The notes: generated from the sequence alone by a model not told the origin. A stretch of 64,000 nucleotides of DNA from Methanobacterium sp. (GCA_030017655.1 JASEIM010000004.1:1-64000); one strand, 5' to 3'; shown: positions 35,434 through 45,924, numbered from the stretch's first letter. Numbers and translations: made by a program.

Positions 35434-36701
35434 AGGGAGTATTGCTTACAGCAGGTGAAGGCACAAGAATGCGCCCATTGACTTTAACAAGACCAAAAAC
35501 AATGTTGCGGGTTGGTGGAAAACCAATACTCCAATACAATTTAGAAGCACTCAGGGATGCCGGTATTAAAGACATAATAATGGTTGTAGGTTACAAAAAA
35601 GAAGTAATTATGGATTATTTTGGTGATGGCTCGTCATTTGGAGTTAATGTTACGTATGTAACTCAAGAGGAAAGGCTTGGAACTGCACATGCTATAAATT
35701 ATGTTAAAGATGAAATTAATAATGCATTTGTAGTGTTAAATGGTGATATAATAGTTGATTCAATACTTATTCGTAAATTAGTTGCAAAATTTGAAGCTAA
35801 TAATGCATCATCGGTTCTCATGCTAACTGAAGTTGAAGATCCTTCCTCATTTGGAGTTGTGGAGATAGAAGACGATAAAATCAGGAATATTGTTGAAAAA
35901 CCCGCTCTTGAAGAAGCACCAAGCAATCTTATTAATGCCGGCATATATCTTTTTGATAAAGTCATTTTTGATGCTATCAGCAAGACAGAAAAGTCTGAAA
36001 GAGGAGAATATGAAATAACAGATTCTCTTAAGATACAGATGAGTGAAGATAAGGCAGTTTTAGGTCTTAAATCTGACAGTAAATGGATAGATGTTGGAAG
36101 GCCATGGGAACTTCTAAATGTAAATGAACACTTTATAAATGAAATAGAAGAGAAAATCGAGGGTGAAATTGAAGAAGGAGTTACTATCCACGGCCCAATA
36201 GTTCTGGGAAAGAACAGCATTATCAGATCTGGAACTTACATATTCGGACCAGTTTATATTGGAGAAGGCTGTGATATAGGCCCTAATTCTTATTTACGTA
36301 AATTTACTTATCTTGGAAATAATGTAAATGTAGGAAATGCAGTTGAAATTAAAAATTCAATTATAATGGATGGAACAAATGTTAACCACCTTTCATACGT
36401 TGGAGATTCAGTAATTGGCGAAAACTGTAACATTGCTGCTGGAACCAATATTGCAAATCTACGTTTTGATAACCAGAATGTTAAAATGAACATTAAAGGA
36501 GAAATTTGTGATTGTGGAGTGAGAAAGCTTGGTTCCATATTTGGGGACAATGTTAAAACAGGTATAAACTCAAGTTTTAATCCTGGCGTGAAAGTGGGTA
36601 TAAACTCAGCGATAGGCTCTGGAACAATAATTTATAAAGATATCCCTTCTGATACACTTGTTCTGGTAGTACAAGAACATATGATTAAAAAAAAACAATA
36701 A
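35430..36701 (+). CDS. glmU: Bifunctional sugar-1-phosphate nucleotidylyltransferase/acetyltransferase
   Basis: 423 residues in two parts. Residues 1-230 are a nucleotidyltransferase (GVLLTAGEGTRMRPLTLTRP, then KPILQYNLEAL, LNGDIIVD and EKP). Residues 250-423 are a left-handed beta-helix acetyltransferase (hexapeptide repeats, with GKNSIIRSGTYIFGPVYIGE and AAGTNIANLRFD). Archaeal members acetylate glucosamine-1-phosphate and attach UMP, yielding UDP-GlcNAc for pseudomurein and glycans. Overlap with glmM by 4 bases and the matching pathway make the assignment firm; a minor UTP-glucose activity is known in some relatives. Confidence 0.92.
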   Translation: MKGVLLTAGEGTRMRPLTLTRPKTMLRVGGKPILQYNLEALRDAGIKDIIMVVGYKKEVIMDYFGDGSSFGVNVTYVTQEERLGTAHAINYVKDEINNAFVVLNGDIIVDSILIRKLVAKFEANNASSVLMLTEVEDPSSFGVVEIEDDKIRNIVEKPALEEAPSNLINAGIYLFDKVIFDAISKTEKSERGEYEITDSLKIQMSEDKAVLGLKSDSKWIDVGRPWELLNVNEHFINEIEEKIEGEIEEGVTIHGPIVLGKNSIIRSGTYIFGPVYIGEGCDIGPNSYLRKFTYLGNNVNVGNAVEIKNSIIMDGTNVNHLSYVGDSVIGENCNIAAGTNIANLRFDNQNVKMNIKGEICDCGVRKLGSIFGDNVKTGINSSFNPGVKVGINSAIGSGTIIYKDIPSDTLVLVVQEHMIKKKQ

Positions 36702-36830
36702 ATAATTTATTTTTAACCAGTAATCTCTTTATTTAGGAAAAAAATTATTTAAAAAGTTTGATTTGCTGAATTTATTGATTCTGATAATATATTTTAATTC
36801 TGGATTTCAATTAATTTATGGAGAATTAAA

Positions 36831-37304
36831 ATGAGTAAAATAGACGAAAGCGTTAAAATATTTGAAGGTGCAAAGATAATAGGGAAAGTTGAAATTGATG
36901 CAGAATCTTCAGTATGGTATAATGCTGTTTTAAGGGGAGATATGGAGACAATAACCATTGGAAAGCATTCAAATGTTCAGGAAAACTGTGTAATACATTC
37001 ATCTAAGGGCCATCCGGTTAAATTAGGGGACTATGTTTCTGTAGGGCATGCTGCAGTCCTGCATGGATGTGAAATAGGAGAAAATACCTTGGTTGGAATA
37101 AATTCTACAGTATTAAATGGGGCAAAAATAGGAAAAAACAGCATAATTGGGGCAGGAGCAGTAGTTACAGAAGGAAAAGAATTCAAAGAAGGTAGTTTAA
37201 TTATTGGTATTCCTGCTAAAGCCGTAAGAAGACTTAAAACTGAAGAGATAGAATCTGTAAAAGATAATGCCCGTAGATATGTAAAATTAGCTCAAAAGAA
37301 GTGA
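36831..37304 (+). CDS. Gamma-carbonic-anhydrase-like hexapeptide protein
   Basis: 157 residues of left-handed beta-helix repeats. The zinc-site histidines of gamma-carbonic anhydrases are present in CVIHSSKGHPVKLGDY and SVGHAAVLHGC, and GENTLVGINSTVLNGAKIGK is the usual repeat. It lacks the acidic loop of the fully active Cam enzyme, as do many CamH-like relatives, so activity is uncertain. A short C-terminal helix closes the trimer. It follows glmU after about 130 bases and precedes hisC by 4 bases, so it is probably cotranscribed with hisC. Confidence 0.88.
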   Translation: MSKIDESVKIFEGAKIIGKVEIDAESSVWYNAVLRGDMETITIGKHSNVQENCVIHSSKGHPVKLGDYVSVGHAAVLHGCEIGENTLVGINSTVLNGAKIGKNSIIGAGAVVTEGKEFKEGSLIIGIPAKAVRRLKTEEIESVKDNARRYVKLAQKK

Positions 37305-37308
37305 AAAA

Positions 37309-38409
37309 ATGGTAAGAGTGAAAAAAATTGTAAAAGAACTTGATCCCTACGTCCCTGGAAGATCAATTGATGAAATAGCCAGCAAATATAATATTAATCC
37401 CGAAAACATCATTAAACTTGGTTCAAATGAGAATCCTATAGGTGTTTCCAGAAAAGCAGTTGAAGCTTTGAAACAAAATCTGGAATCTATCCACCAATAT
37501 CCAGAATCGAATTTAGAAGTTTTAAAAAGTAAAATTGCATCGTATGCTGGTGTAAATGCTCCTAATATAATTATTGGTGGGGATGGAGCAGACGAAATCC
37601 TTGATGTGCTTGGAAAAGCTTTAATCGAGCCAGGAGACGAATTTATAGTGCCAATACCATCATATATGTATTATGAATTTACCCTGAAAATTCATGGTGG
37701 AGTTCCTGTATATGCAAAATGGGATGTGGATGAAAACAGGCTTGATGTGGGGTCTGTAATTGATTCAATATCTGATAAAACAAAAATAATCTTTTTATGT
37801 ACTCCAAATAACCCTACAGGAGGATTAATAGATAAAAATGACATTAGAAGGGTTTTAGAAAGTACAGATGCCCTTGTTGTAGTTGATGAAGCATACTTTG
37901 AATTTTCTGAAGTTGATAATATTGATTTACTGGATGAATATGATAATTTATTAATTTTAAGGACATTTTCAAAGGTTTTTGGGCTTGCAGGGATGAGAAT
38001 AGGTTATGCAATTTCTAATCATGAGTTTATAGAGCTTTTACACAGGGTTAAACCAGTTTTTAGCCTTACAAAACTTTCCTATGTTGCAGCATCCGCTACA
38101 CTGGATGATAAAGAATATATAAACAAATCCATAGAAATTGGAATTCAAAGCAGAGAATATCTGTATGAAAACATGTCTAAATTTGATAATATCCATGTTT
38201 ATCCATCTAAAGCTAATTATTTACTTGTTGATGTTAGAAAGACAGGAATGAGTTCTGGAGAATTTGCAGAAGAACTCTTAAAAAGAGGAGTTATTGTTAG
38301 GGATTGTAAATCTTTTAAAGGACTGGATGATTACTGGATAAGGGTTAGTGTTGGAACGCTGGAAGAAGATAGAAAATTTATCGAAATACTGAAAAGCATG
38401 ATTGAATGA
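37309..38409 (+). CDS. hisC: Histidinol-phosphate aminotransferase
   Basis: 366-residue fold-type I PLP aminotransferase of histidine synthesis, converting imidazole-acetol phosphate to histidinol phosphate. KLGSNENPIGVS is the substrate loop, CTPNNPTGG and VVDEAYFEFSE hold the PLP contacts, and the Schiff-base Lys is in TFSKVFGLAGMRIGY. It could also accept other aromatic keto acids, as some archaeal HisC do. GGAGT-poor context: the ATG follows the previous stop by only a few bases, so translation is likely coupled. Other his genes are not in this window. Confidence 0.92.
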   Translation: MVRVKKIVKELDPYVPGRSIDEIASKYNINPENIIKLGSNENPIGVSRKAVEALKQNLESIHQYPESNLEVLKSKIASYAGVNAPNIIIGGDGADEILDVLGKALIEPGDEFIVPIPSYMYYEFTLKIHGGVPVYAKWDVDENRLDVGSVIDSISDKTKIIFLCTPNNPTGGLIDKNDIRRVLESTDALVVVDEAYFEFSEVDNIDLLDEYDNLLILRTFSKVFGLAGMRIGYAISNHEFIELLHRVKPVFSLTKLSYVAASATLDDKEYINKSIEIGIQSREYLYENMSKFDNIHVYPSKANYLLVDVRKTGMSSGEFAEELLKRGVIVRDCKSFKGLDDYWIRVSVGTLEEDRKFIEILKSMIE

Positions 38410-38467
38410 TACCATTTAATATAATTTAGTAAAATATAATATTCAGATAATTTAAGGTTGATTTTAG

Positions 38468-39166
38468 ATGATAATAGGAGATATGATTATATCCTCTCTG
38501 GAATTCCCTGGAAAAGTATCACTGGTAATTTTTACAGGAGGATGTATTTTAAAATGTCCTTATTGCCATAATCCAGAAATTATTAATGGTGGAAAATCAT
38601 TAGAAATGGATGAAATTATAAAAAAAATTGATAGTTCAATGGGATTTATTGATAGTGTTGTTATAACTGGCGGCGAGCCCCTTATTCAACACGAAGATGT
38701 AAAATACATTCTTGAATATTCTAAATCGAAAGGATTGAAAACAAAACTTGATACAAATGGATTTTTTGTATATGAATTAAAAGATGTAATGGATTTGCTG
38801 GACTATGTAGCTCTGGACATTAAAGCACCATTTGATAAATACAAAAAAATTATAGGATCTGCTATTGGAGATGAAGTAAAAAAAAGCATGGAAGCATGCA
38901 TAAAAGCAGAGGTTTACCTTGAATGTAGGACTACATTTGTACCTTATTTAATGGAAATAGAAGACATCATTGAAATTGCCAAAAATATAGATGCAGATAT
39001 ATATACCTTACAACAATTTCGTGATAAAAAAGTACTGGATGAAAGATTATACGGTACTCACAATCCTTCAAGGGGGGAATTAAGAGAAATTGCTGAAAAA
39101 ATAAAGCCATTTCTCAAACGTATCAGGATAAAAACCGCTGAATTTGGCGATGAAACCATTAAATAA
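38468..39166 (+). CDS. nrdG: Anaerobic ribonucleotide reductase activating protein
   Basis: 232-residue radical SAM protein. The cluster motif is GGCILKCPYCHNPEI (CX3CX2C), with VITGGEPL for SAM binding and a partial barrel ending near IRIKTAEFGDE. It matches the NrdG2 (TIGR02495-like) group, which makes a glycyl radical on class III ribonucleotide reductase under anaerobic conditions. The partner NrdD is not in the window, so a different glycyl-radical enzyme as target cannot be excluded. GGTTGATTTTAG precedes the ATG only weakly. Confidence 0.85.
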   Translation: MIIGDMIISSLEFPGKVSLVIFTGGCILKCPYCHNPEIINGGKSLEMDEIIKKIDSSMGFIDSVVITGGEPLIQHEDVKYILEYSKSKGLKTKLDTNGFFVYELKDVMDLLDYVALDIKAPFDKYKKIIGSAIGDEVKKSMEACIKAEVYLECRTTFVPYLMEIEDIIEIAKNIDADIYTLQQFRDKKVLDERLYGTHNPSRGELREIAEKIKPFLKRIRIKTAEFGDETIK

Positions 39167-39220
39167 AATAAATAGTAAAATTAAATTTAATAATTGCTCC
39201 TAAATAAAAGGAGGTCATAA

Positions 39221-40354
39221 ATGCCTATACTGTTATTTGGAAGTCGTCATCTTGAGCTTATAACAGGTAAAAAAACCACAACTATCCGAAAGCTATGGAA
39301 AAAACCATTATCAAAGGGTGACCGCCTTCACTGCTACTGGAACTTATTATCTAAAGAGCGTGAAAAACTTTTTGAAGCTGAAGTAATTGATGTGGAGATA
39401 GCAAAATTTAAAGACATCATTAAAGACGATGACCTTGCAAGAGAAGAAGGTTTTCAAAATGCTTCAGAACTGAAAGATGAATTCAGGAGACTCTATCCTG
39501 AAGATACTAATGATGATTCGCTTTTTCAGATAATAAGATTTAGAAAATACCCTGTTGATGAATGGGAAGGGGAAAAAATAGATGAAAAGGCAATGATTAC
39601 TAAAAGAGCCGATATATTATTTGATTCAGGCAGGTTTAATGATTCAGTATTGTGTTACACTGCTGCATTAAAACATGATCCTGAAGATGTTTATTTATTA
39701 AATAAAAAGGGAGATAACTTATCTCGTTTAGGTAAATTCAACGAGGCCATAGAATGTTATGACAAAGCACTAAAAAGGGATTCTGAAAATGAATTCATCT
39801 GGAATAATAAGGCAATAGCTCTTTTAAACTCAAATAGGCCAGAAGAAGCATTAAAATATAATACAAAGGCATTAAAATTAAATGAAGATAATGTGCTTGT
39901 ACTGTATTGGAGAGGATTTATTTTAGAGATGTTGGAACGATTTGATGATGCATTGGAATGTTATAATCGAATTTTAGAGCTCGAACCAGATAATCATGAA
40001 GTTTGGAATGCCAAAGGTAATATTTTATCTCACTTAGAAAGAACAGAAGAAGCACTTGAAGCATATGATAAAGCATTGGAATTATGTCTTGATACAGTTC
40101 CTGACGCTTCTACATGGAATCGTAAAGGAAATGCACTTTTAGAGCTTGGAAGGTTTGAAGAAGCCATAAAATGTTATAATGAATCTCTGAAATTAAATCC
40201 TCAAAATGATATTTTCTATAGCAATAAGGGAGTAGCTCTTATGGAATTGGGGAAATTTGAAAAGGCTGTGGACTGTTTCAACAGGGCTCTATTACTGAAT
40301 CCAGCAAATGAAGATGCAAAAGTTCTAAAAGATGAATGTCTGGAGAATTATTGA
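39221..40354 (+). CDS. ASCH-domain plus TPR-repeat protein
   Basis: 377 residues. The first about 110 residues look like an ASCH domain, an RNA-binding PUA-like fold: LITGKKTTTIRKLWKKPLSK, RLHCYWNLLSKEREKLFEAE and a closing FQIIRFRKYP. The rest is seven tetratricopeptide repeats of 34 residues, each close to GKFNEAIECYDKALKRDSEN. The combination suggests RNA-linked scaffolding; ASCH domains are thought to bind RNA, and TPRs bind proteins. I have no knowledge of this fusion elsewhere. GGAGGTCATAA lies just before the ATG. Monocistronic. Confidence 0.82.
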   Translation: MPILLFGSRHLELITGKKTTTIRKLWKKPLSKGDRLHCYWNLLSKEREKLFEAEVIDVEIAKFKDIIKDDDLAREEGFQNASELKDEFRRLYPEDTNDDSLFQIIRFRKYPVDEWEGEKIDEKAMITKRADILFDSGRFNDSVLCYTAALKHDPEDVYLLNKKGDNLSRLGKFNEAIECYDKALKRDSENEFIWNNKAIALLNSNRPEEALKYNTKALKLNEDNVLVLYWRGFILEMLERFDDALECYNRILELEPDNHEVWNAKGNILSHLERTEEALEAYDKALELCLDTVPDASTWNRKGNALLELGRFEEAIKCYNESLKLNPQNDIFYSNKGVALMELGKFEKAVDCFNRALLLNPANEDAKVLKDECLENY

Positions 40355-40513
40355 TTTTAATTTCTTTAAATATGTGAATTTTAAGTTTCTCATGAGGATT
40401 GTTCATTTTAATGTATTAAGATATTCAACAGTCCGAAATTACTGGTTGATTCCTCGAATTAACTGCATAGACTATTCAAATTATTCAAAAATTTAAAAAG
40501 GATAACTGTAGAA

Positions 40514-41335
40514 TTATACCCTTTTAAATTTACCTTTAGGTTTGCCTTCTACTCCTTCCATTCCTTCTCCGGGTTCGCGAAATTCTTCCCCTTCACCTTC
40601 TTCGCCACTGGCTTTACTTTCTGCTTCTTTTGCTTTTTCTTTAACTTCGCCAGCTTTACTTTCACCAGTTTTTGCCATTTTCTGGAGATATTCTGCTGCT
40701 ACATCTTTACCACCTACTCCTACGGCAATTCCTATTGCAATTGCTAAACCCGCTGCTAGTCCCCATGCTAATGGCACTAAGAATGTATAAATGATCTGAG
40801 TGTCGATCTGTAGCTGATCAAGTGCTATTACAATTACAACTAATGAGAGTAGAGCTTGTAATCCCATGGTAATTATATTTGCAAATGCAACTTTCTGTCT
40901 TGAAAGCATACTTTTCATCCAATCCATGATGTAGTTTATTCCTATTAAACCAACTACTAGTATCAGGATACCTGCGATTAAGTTTGGTATGTATAAAACT
41001 ATTTGATTTACAAAGTTAGTGAATACGGGTATGTTCAAAACACTTACAGCGGCCATTATGAAAATCAGATATATAAACCATCTTACAACAGCACTAAACA
41101 AACCCGAAAATGTCATACCTGTGCCAGCTAGAGCCTCTCCAGCACCTGTTTTGCTAACAGCTTGATCAATGTTGGCTCTTTCAAATAATTTCTTTGCAAC
41201 ACTCCCCGCGATACGCCCTATAATCCATCCAATTATGAGGATTATAATTGCAGCGATTATCACGGGTATAAATGTTAATACTTCGTTTGCAGTATTCATA
41301 ATTGGTGTTGTTATCACTGTTACATAATCAACCAT
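40514..41335 (-). CDS. MscS-like small-conductance channel protein
   Basis: 273 residues with about five hydrophobic helices and conserved TM-helix repeats (PF05552-like): FIPVIIAAIIILIIGWIIGR, IAGSVAKKLF, then IPNLIAGILILVVGLIGINY and GLQALLSLVVIVIALDQL. Such proteins lie at the edge of the mechanosensitive-channel family, but the beta domain of MscS is absent. The last 60 residues form a charged Glu/Gly/Lys tail (GEVKEKAKEAESKASGEEGE). A turgor or osmotic role is inferred. GGAGG lies 5-6 nt before the ATG. Transcribed toward the ASCH-TPR gene. Confidence 0.8.
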   Translation of the reverse strand: MVDYVTVITTPIMNTANEVLTFIPVIIAAIIILIIGWIIGRIAGSVAKKLFERANIDQAVSKTGAGEALAGTGMTFSGLFSAVVRWFIYLIFIMAAVSVLNIPVFTNFVNQIVLYIPNLIAGILILVVGLIGINYIMDWMKSMLSRQKVAFANIITMGLQALLSLVVIVIALDQLQIDTQIIYTFLVPLAWGLAAGLAIAIGIAVGVGGKDVAAEYLQKMAKTGESKAGEVKEKAKEAESKASGEEGEGEEFREPGEGMEGVEGKPKGKFKRV

Positions 41336-41717
41336 AATATTTTACCTCCATTTTTATGATGGTTTATTGTATGTAGAAAGTTCTATAAAAATATAATACA
41401 AATTATTTAAAAAGTATTAATAAATGTGAGTTAAAAAATTCAAATTATTTTATTTGGGACTTTAGAATTTGTTTTTTATTTATTAATCAGATTTTAGATA
41501 AATAAGGAAATAATTGGATATGTGGTGGGAAGAATCTACATTTTCAATTTAGTTTCATTAATCTTCATATAAAATGAAAAATTAGAAATCCTATTAAACT
41601 ATTTAACTATATGAAGTCTAAGTAAAATTGATAAAAAACATAATGTATAACTATCGTTATATGAATATGAAAATAGAAATTAAACGATAATAACGTTATA
41701 ATAAGCGGAGGAATAGG
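41336..41717. other. Divergent promoter region of pdxS
   Basis: About 380 AT-rich bases. Near pdxS are inverted repeats: TATAAC-TATC-GTTATA (41646-41661) and the 10-base palindrome ATAACGTTAT (41690-41699), with AACGATAA between. They look like operator half-sites sharing ATCGTTA but match no known regulator. GGAGG follows, 6 nt before the pdxS ATG. Confidence 0.4.
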
Positions 41718-42599
41718 ATGTTACATGGAACAGAAGTATTAAAGAAAGGATTTGCCAAAATGACAAAAGGTGGAGTCATTATGGACGTTGTAAATGCTGA
41801 ACAAGCAGAAATAGCTGAAAATGCTGGTGCTGTTTCAGTAATGGCACTCGAAAAAGTACCTGCAGATATAAGAACTGCTGGAGGCGTTGCCAGAATGGCT
41901 GATCCTTCAAAGGTCATTGAGATAATGGATGCTGTTTCAATACCTGTCATGGCAAAGGTAAGGATAGGCCATTTTGTTGAAGCTCAAATACTGGAATCAC
42001 TTGGAGTGGACATGATTGATGAAAGTGAAGTTTTAACACCTGCAGATGAAAAATATCATGTTGATAAAAAGAAATTCACAATACCATTTGTTTGCGGAGC
42101 ACGAAATCTTGGCGAAGCATTAAGAAGGATAGATGAAGGAGCAGCTATGATACGTACCAAAGGAGAAGCGGGTACAGGAAATATTGTTGAAGCTGTAAGA
42201 CACATGAGAATGATAATGGGTGGTATTAGAGAAATCCAGAATAAAACTGAAGAAGAATTATGGGGAGTTGCAAGAAAAATTGAAGCTCCATTCGAACTTG
42301 TAAAAGAAACAGCTAATTTGGGCAAGTTACCTGTTGTAAACTTTGCTGCTGGAGGGGTGGCAACACCTGCAGATGCTGCATTGATGATGCAGCTTGGAGC
42401 AGACGGCGTTTTTGTTGGTTCTGGAATATTTAAATCAGAAAATCCTGAAATAGTTGCTAAAGCAATTGTTGAAGCAACTGCAAATTATGAAGATGCTGAA
42501 GTCCTTGCTAAAGTTTCAAGGGACCTTGGAAAAGCAATGCCGGGTCTTGATATGGCTGAAATTCCAGAAGAAGAAAGACTTCAATCAAGAGGATGGTAA
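41718..42599 (+). CDS. pdxS: Pyridoxal 5'-phosphate synthase lyase subunit
   Basis: PdxS makes PLP from ribose 5-phosphate, glyceraldehyde 3-phosphate and ammonia supplied by PdxT. 293 residues of a TIM barrel, with GGVIMDVVNAEQAEIAENAG, MAKVRIGHFVEAQ and RTKGEAGTGNIVEA carrying the two active-site lysines, and FAAGGVATPADAALMMQLGA at the phosphate site. GGAGG lies 6 nt before the ATG. The partner pdxT is about 10 kb away in the glutamate synthase operon (51724-52302), an uncommon separation. A strong terminator follows. Confidence 0.97.
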   Translation: MLHGTEVLKKGFAKMTKGGVIMDVVNAEQAEIAENAGAVSVMALEKVPADIRTAGGVARMADPSKVIEIMDAVSIPVMAKVRIGHFVEAQILESLGVDMIDESEVLTPADEKYHVDKKKFTIPFVCGARNLGEALRRIDEGAAMIRTKGEAGTGNIVEAVRHMRMIMGGIREIQNKTEEELWGVARKIEAPFELVKETANLGKLPVVNFAAGGVATPADAALMMQLGADGVFVGSGIFKSENPEIVAKAIVEATANYEDAEVLAKVSRDLGKAMPGLDMAEIPEEERLQSRGW

Positions 42600-42605
42600 C
42601 ATTAT

Positions 42606-42636
42606 ATAGAGGTAAGTAACCTCTATTTTATTTTTT
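42606..42636 (+). terminator. Terminator of pdxS
   Basis: ATAGAGGT (42606-42613), loop AAGTA and ACCTCTAT (42619-42626) make a perfect 8-bp stem, followed by TTTATTTTTT. It is the clearest intrinsic-type terminator in the window. Confidence 0.75.
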
Positions 42637-42688
42637 AAACCCCCTCCAATTATGTTAATAAATTTAAAAATAAATGAATAGGGGGAGT

Positions 42689-43057
42689 TTATTCAACCTT
42701 ATTTGATACTCCACCAGCACCACCTATATTTTCGCCTGTCTGGGCATCAATCAAAATTTCTCCAACCTGATTACCATTTAAAATAACAGGCACTATATAT
42801 GTGGATTTTCCATCGGTATTTATTAATACCGGCTCACCAGCAGTTGCACCAGGTTCTTCTATATATTTCGCTGCTGTCTTTTTAGCTTCTTCTGCAGATA
42901 TATTTGCTGTTGTATTCTGAGTATCATTTACACCTGTATTTTGTCCGGAAGTTTGATAATTGGTACTGTTCGTATTTTGATTATTATCAATACATCCTGA
43001 AATGCCCACAAGTACAATTACAATTGCTAAGAGGCTAATGACTGATATATTTTTCAT
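42689..43057 (-). CDS. PepSY-like lipoprotein
   Basis: 122 residues. The signal peptide (ISVISLLAIVIVLVGISGC) ends in a lipobox-like Gly-Ile-Ser-Gly-Cys. An Asn/Thr-rich linker follows, with several N-glycosylation sequons. The last 70 residues show a PepSY-like alpha-beta pattern: SAEEAKKTAAKYIEEPGATA, YIVPVILNGNQVGEILIDAQ and TGENIGGAGG. PepSY domains often inhibit or bind proteases. It lies tail-to-tail with pdxS and upstream of another lipoprotein read in the same direction. Function unknown. Confidence 0.75.
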   Translation of the reverse strand: MKNISVISLLAIVIVLVGISGCIDNNQNTNSTNYQTSGQNTGVNDTQNTTANISAEEAKKTAAKYIEEPGATAGEPVLINTDGKSTYIVPVILNGNQVGEILIDAQTGENIGGAGGVSNKVE

Positions 43058-43154
43058 TTATATTCTCCTTTCGGTTATATTTTTAAATTAACTTGCATTG
43101 CTAATAAATTTTTTTAAAAAAATGTTGGATTAAAAATAAAATAAAAAAGAATAA

Positions 43155-43523
43155 TTAAATATACCCGTCTCCATTACAGTTAGGGCAGGTTATTGAACCG
43201 GTTCCATCACAAACGCGGCATGTTAGACCTTCAGTTGATCCTCCCTGGACAATTCCAGTACCTGCACAAGTTGTTCCTCCAGTAACTGTATTATAACACA
43301 TCACTCTACCTGTTCCGCCGCATTCTGAACAAATTCCGGAATCACCTGATTTAGAGGAAGTCCTTGTTGAGGATTTGGTGTTTGTATTGTCCTGATAATC
43401 TTGATTATTTGAAGAAGATACCGTATTTGTAGAACTATCAGAAGAATCTGTATCTATACATCCAGATATGCTAACAAAAATAACTAAAAACGAAATTATA
43501 CCTATAATAAGTTTATTTTTCAT
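43155..43523 (-). CDS. Lipoprotein with DnaJ-type cysteine repeats, copy 3
   Basis: 122 residues. Signal peptide with lipobox SISGCIDTDSS, then a Ser/Thr/Asn-rich linker, then a cysteine module with CSECGGTGRVMCYN, CAGTGIVQGG and CRVCDGTGSITCPNCNGDG. It shares architecture with the two genes at 30141 and 30591 but has a differently arranged repeat, closer to true DnaJ CxxCxGxG spacing. It likely binds zinc outside the cell. It precedes the PepSY-like lipoprotein gene on the same strand by about 100 bases. Confidence 0.8.
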   Translation of the reverse strand: MKNKLIIGIISFLVIFVSISGCIDTDSSDSSTNTVSSSNNQDYQDNTNTKSSTRTSSKSGDSGICSECGGTGRVMCYNTVTGGTTCAGTGIVQGGSTEGLTCRVCDGTGSITCPNCNGDGYI

Positions 43524-43743
43524 AATTATCCCCCTTTATGCAATAAAACTTATTCTAAACATCACTATTAATAAATTTTTCTTTAATAACTTTAAAATTA
43601 AAATAATTACATTTCTAAAGTGTTTTTAGCATAATAAAATGAATTATATAAATATTTACTAAAATAGAATGAATTTAAGACAAATAGAAATTTAATAAAA
43701 AAAATTAGAAAAAGGAAAAAAGGGATATTCAAGAAAATCTGCT

Positions 43744-44082
43744 TTATACAGCTCCTTCTCCTCTTTCACCGGTTCTAATCCTTACCACTTCTTCAACTGG
43801 GGAAATGAAGATTTTACCATCTCCAATATCCCCTGTTTGGGCTGTATTTACTATTGTTTCAATGACATTTTCAACATTTTCATCTTTTACAATAATTTCA
43901 AGCTTTGTTTTTGGTAAGAGATCAATTCTGTAATCGCTGCCCCTGTAACTTTCTGTAACACCAAGCTGTCGCCCACGACCTTTAACTTCTGTAACTGTTA
44001 ATCCATGGCATTCAATTTCTTCAAGCGCAGCTTTTACATTTTCTAATTTATCTGGCCTTATTATAGCAACTATCTCTTTCAT
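43744..44082 (-). CDS. glnK: PII nitrogen-regulatory protein GlnK, copy 1
   Basis: 112-residue PII protein, a trimer that senses 2-oxoglutarate and ATP/ADP and blocks ammonium channels when nitrogen is ample. Start MKEIVAIIRPDKLENVKAAL, T-loop ESYRGSDYRIDLLPK with a central Tyr, B-loop TGDIGDGKIF and C-loop RIRTGERGEGAV are all present. It lies 18 bases after amtB copy 1 in the same direction, the normal amtB-glnK order. It differs from copy 2 at many positions, for example CHGLTVTE against CQGMTVRE, so the two may have separate partners. Confidence 0.97.
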   Translation of the reverse strand: MKEIVAIIRPDKLENVKAALEEIECHGLTVTEVKGRGRQLGVTESYRGSDYRIDLLPKTKLEIIVKDENVENVIETIVNTAQTGDIGDGKIFISPVEEVVRIRTGERGEGAV

Positions 44083-44100
44083 TTTTTCACATCCTCATAT

Positions 44101-45330
<1,230 letters not shown>

Positions 45331-45432
45331 ATATTTTCCTCCTTTGTTTATTAAATCTTTTTAATAGCTTTAATATGTTTTTTATGTCTTTTGTAAAGTT
45401 ATTTTAATTTACATTTTCAATCGTCGGATAAC

Positions 45433-45446
45433 GGAAACATACTTCC
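45433..45446. promoter_or_regulatory. NrpR-type operator upstream of amtB-glnK copy 1
   Basis: GGAA-ACATAC-TTCC, flanked by C and G to give CGGAA-N6-TTCCG. It fits the known NrpR operator GGAA-N6-TTCC. On the minus strand a TATA box (TTTATATA, about 45449-45456) lies immediately upstream, so bound repressor would block initiation. Confidence 0.75.
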
Positions 45447-45585
45447 GATATATAAAACTTGATTTTGATCCTTATAAAGGTTTCGATCATGACGATTTGA
45501 AATATAAAAAAAATTAAAAAATTATAAAAAAGCCTTCAAAAGCTTAAATTAACTTATTTTAAAGATTAAAAGGATTAAGAAGGAA

Positions 45586-45924
45586 CTAAATAGCTCCTTC
45601 ACCACGTTCACCTGTTCGTATCCTAATTACGTTCTCAACTGGAGATATAAATATTTTCCCATCTCCAATATCTCCGGTTTTGGCATTATCAATTATAGTT
45701 TGAACTATAGTTTCTACAGCGCTATCAGTTGCTACTATTTCAATCTCAGTTTTAGGTAAGAGATCTATTCTGTAATCATGGCCCCTGTAACTTTCTGTAA
45801 TACCAAGCTGTCTCCCACGTCCTTTAACTTCTCTTACTGTCATCCCTTGGCATCCTGCTTCTTCAAGAGCATTTTTCACGGACTCCAATTTATCAGGTCT
45901 AATGATAGCGATTATCTTTTTCAT
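45586..45924 (-). CDS. glnK: PII nitrogen-regulatory protein GlnK, copy 2
   Basis: 112-residue PII protein paired with amtB copy 2, which ends 66 bases upstream. MKKIIAIIRPDKLESVKNAL, T-loop ESYRGHDYRIDLLPK, TGDIGDGKIFISPVENVIRI and the ending RTGERGEGAI are all present. The central T-loop Tyr is kept, and the change of Ser to His before the Asp is the main difference from copy 1 in this loop. It presumably senses 2-oxoglutarate and gates AmtB2. Confidence 0.97.
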   Translation of the reverse strand: MKKIIAIIRPDKLESVKNALEEAGCQGMTVREVKGRGRQLGITESYRGHDYRIDLLPKTEIEIVATDSAVETIVQTIIDNAKTGDIGDGKIFISPVENVIRIRTGERGEGAI

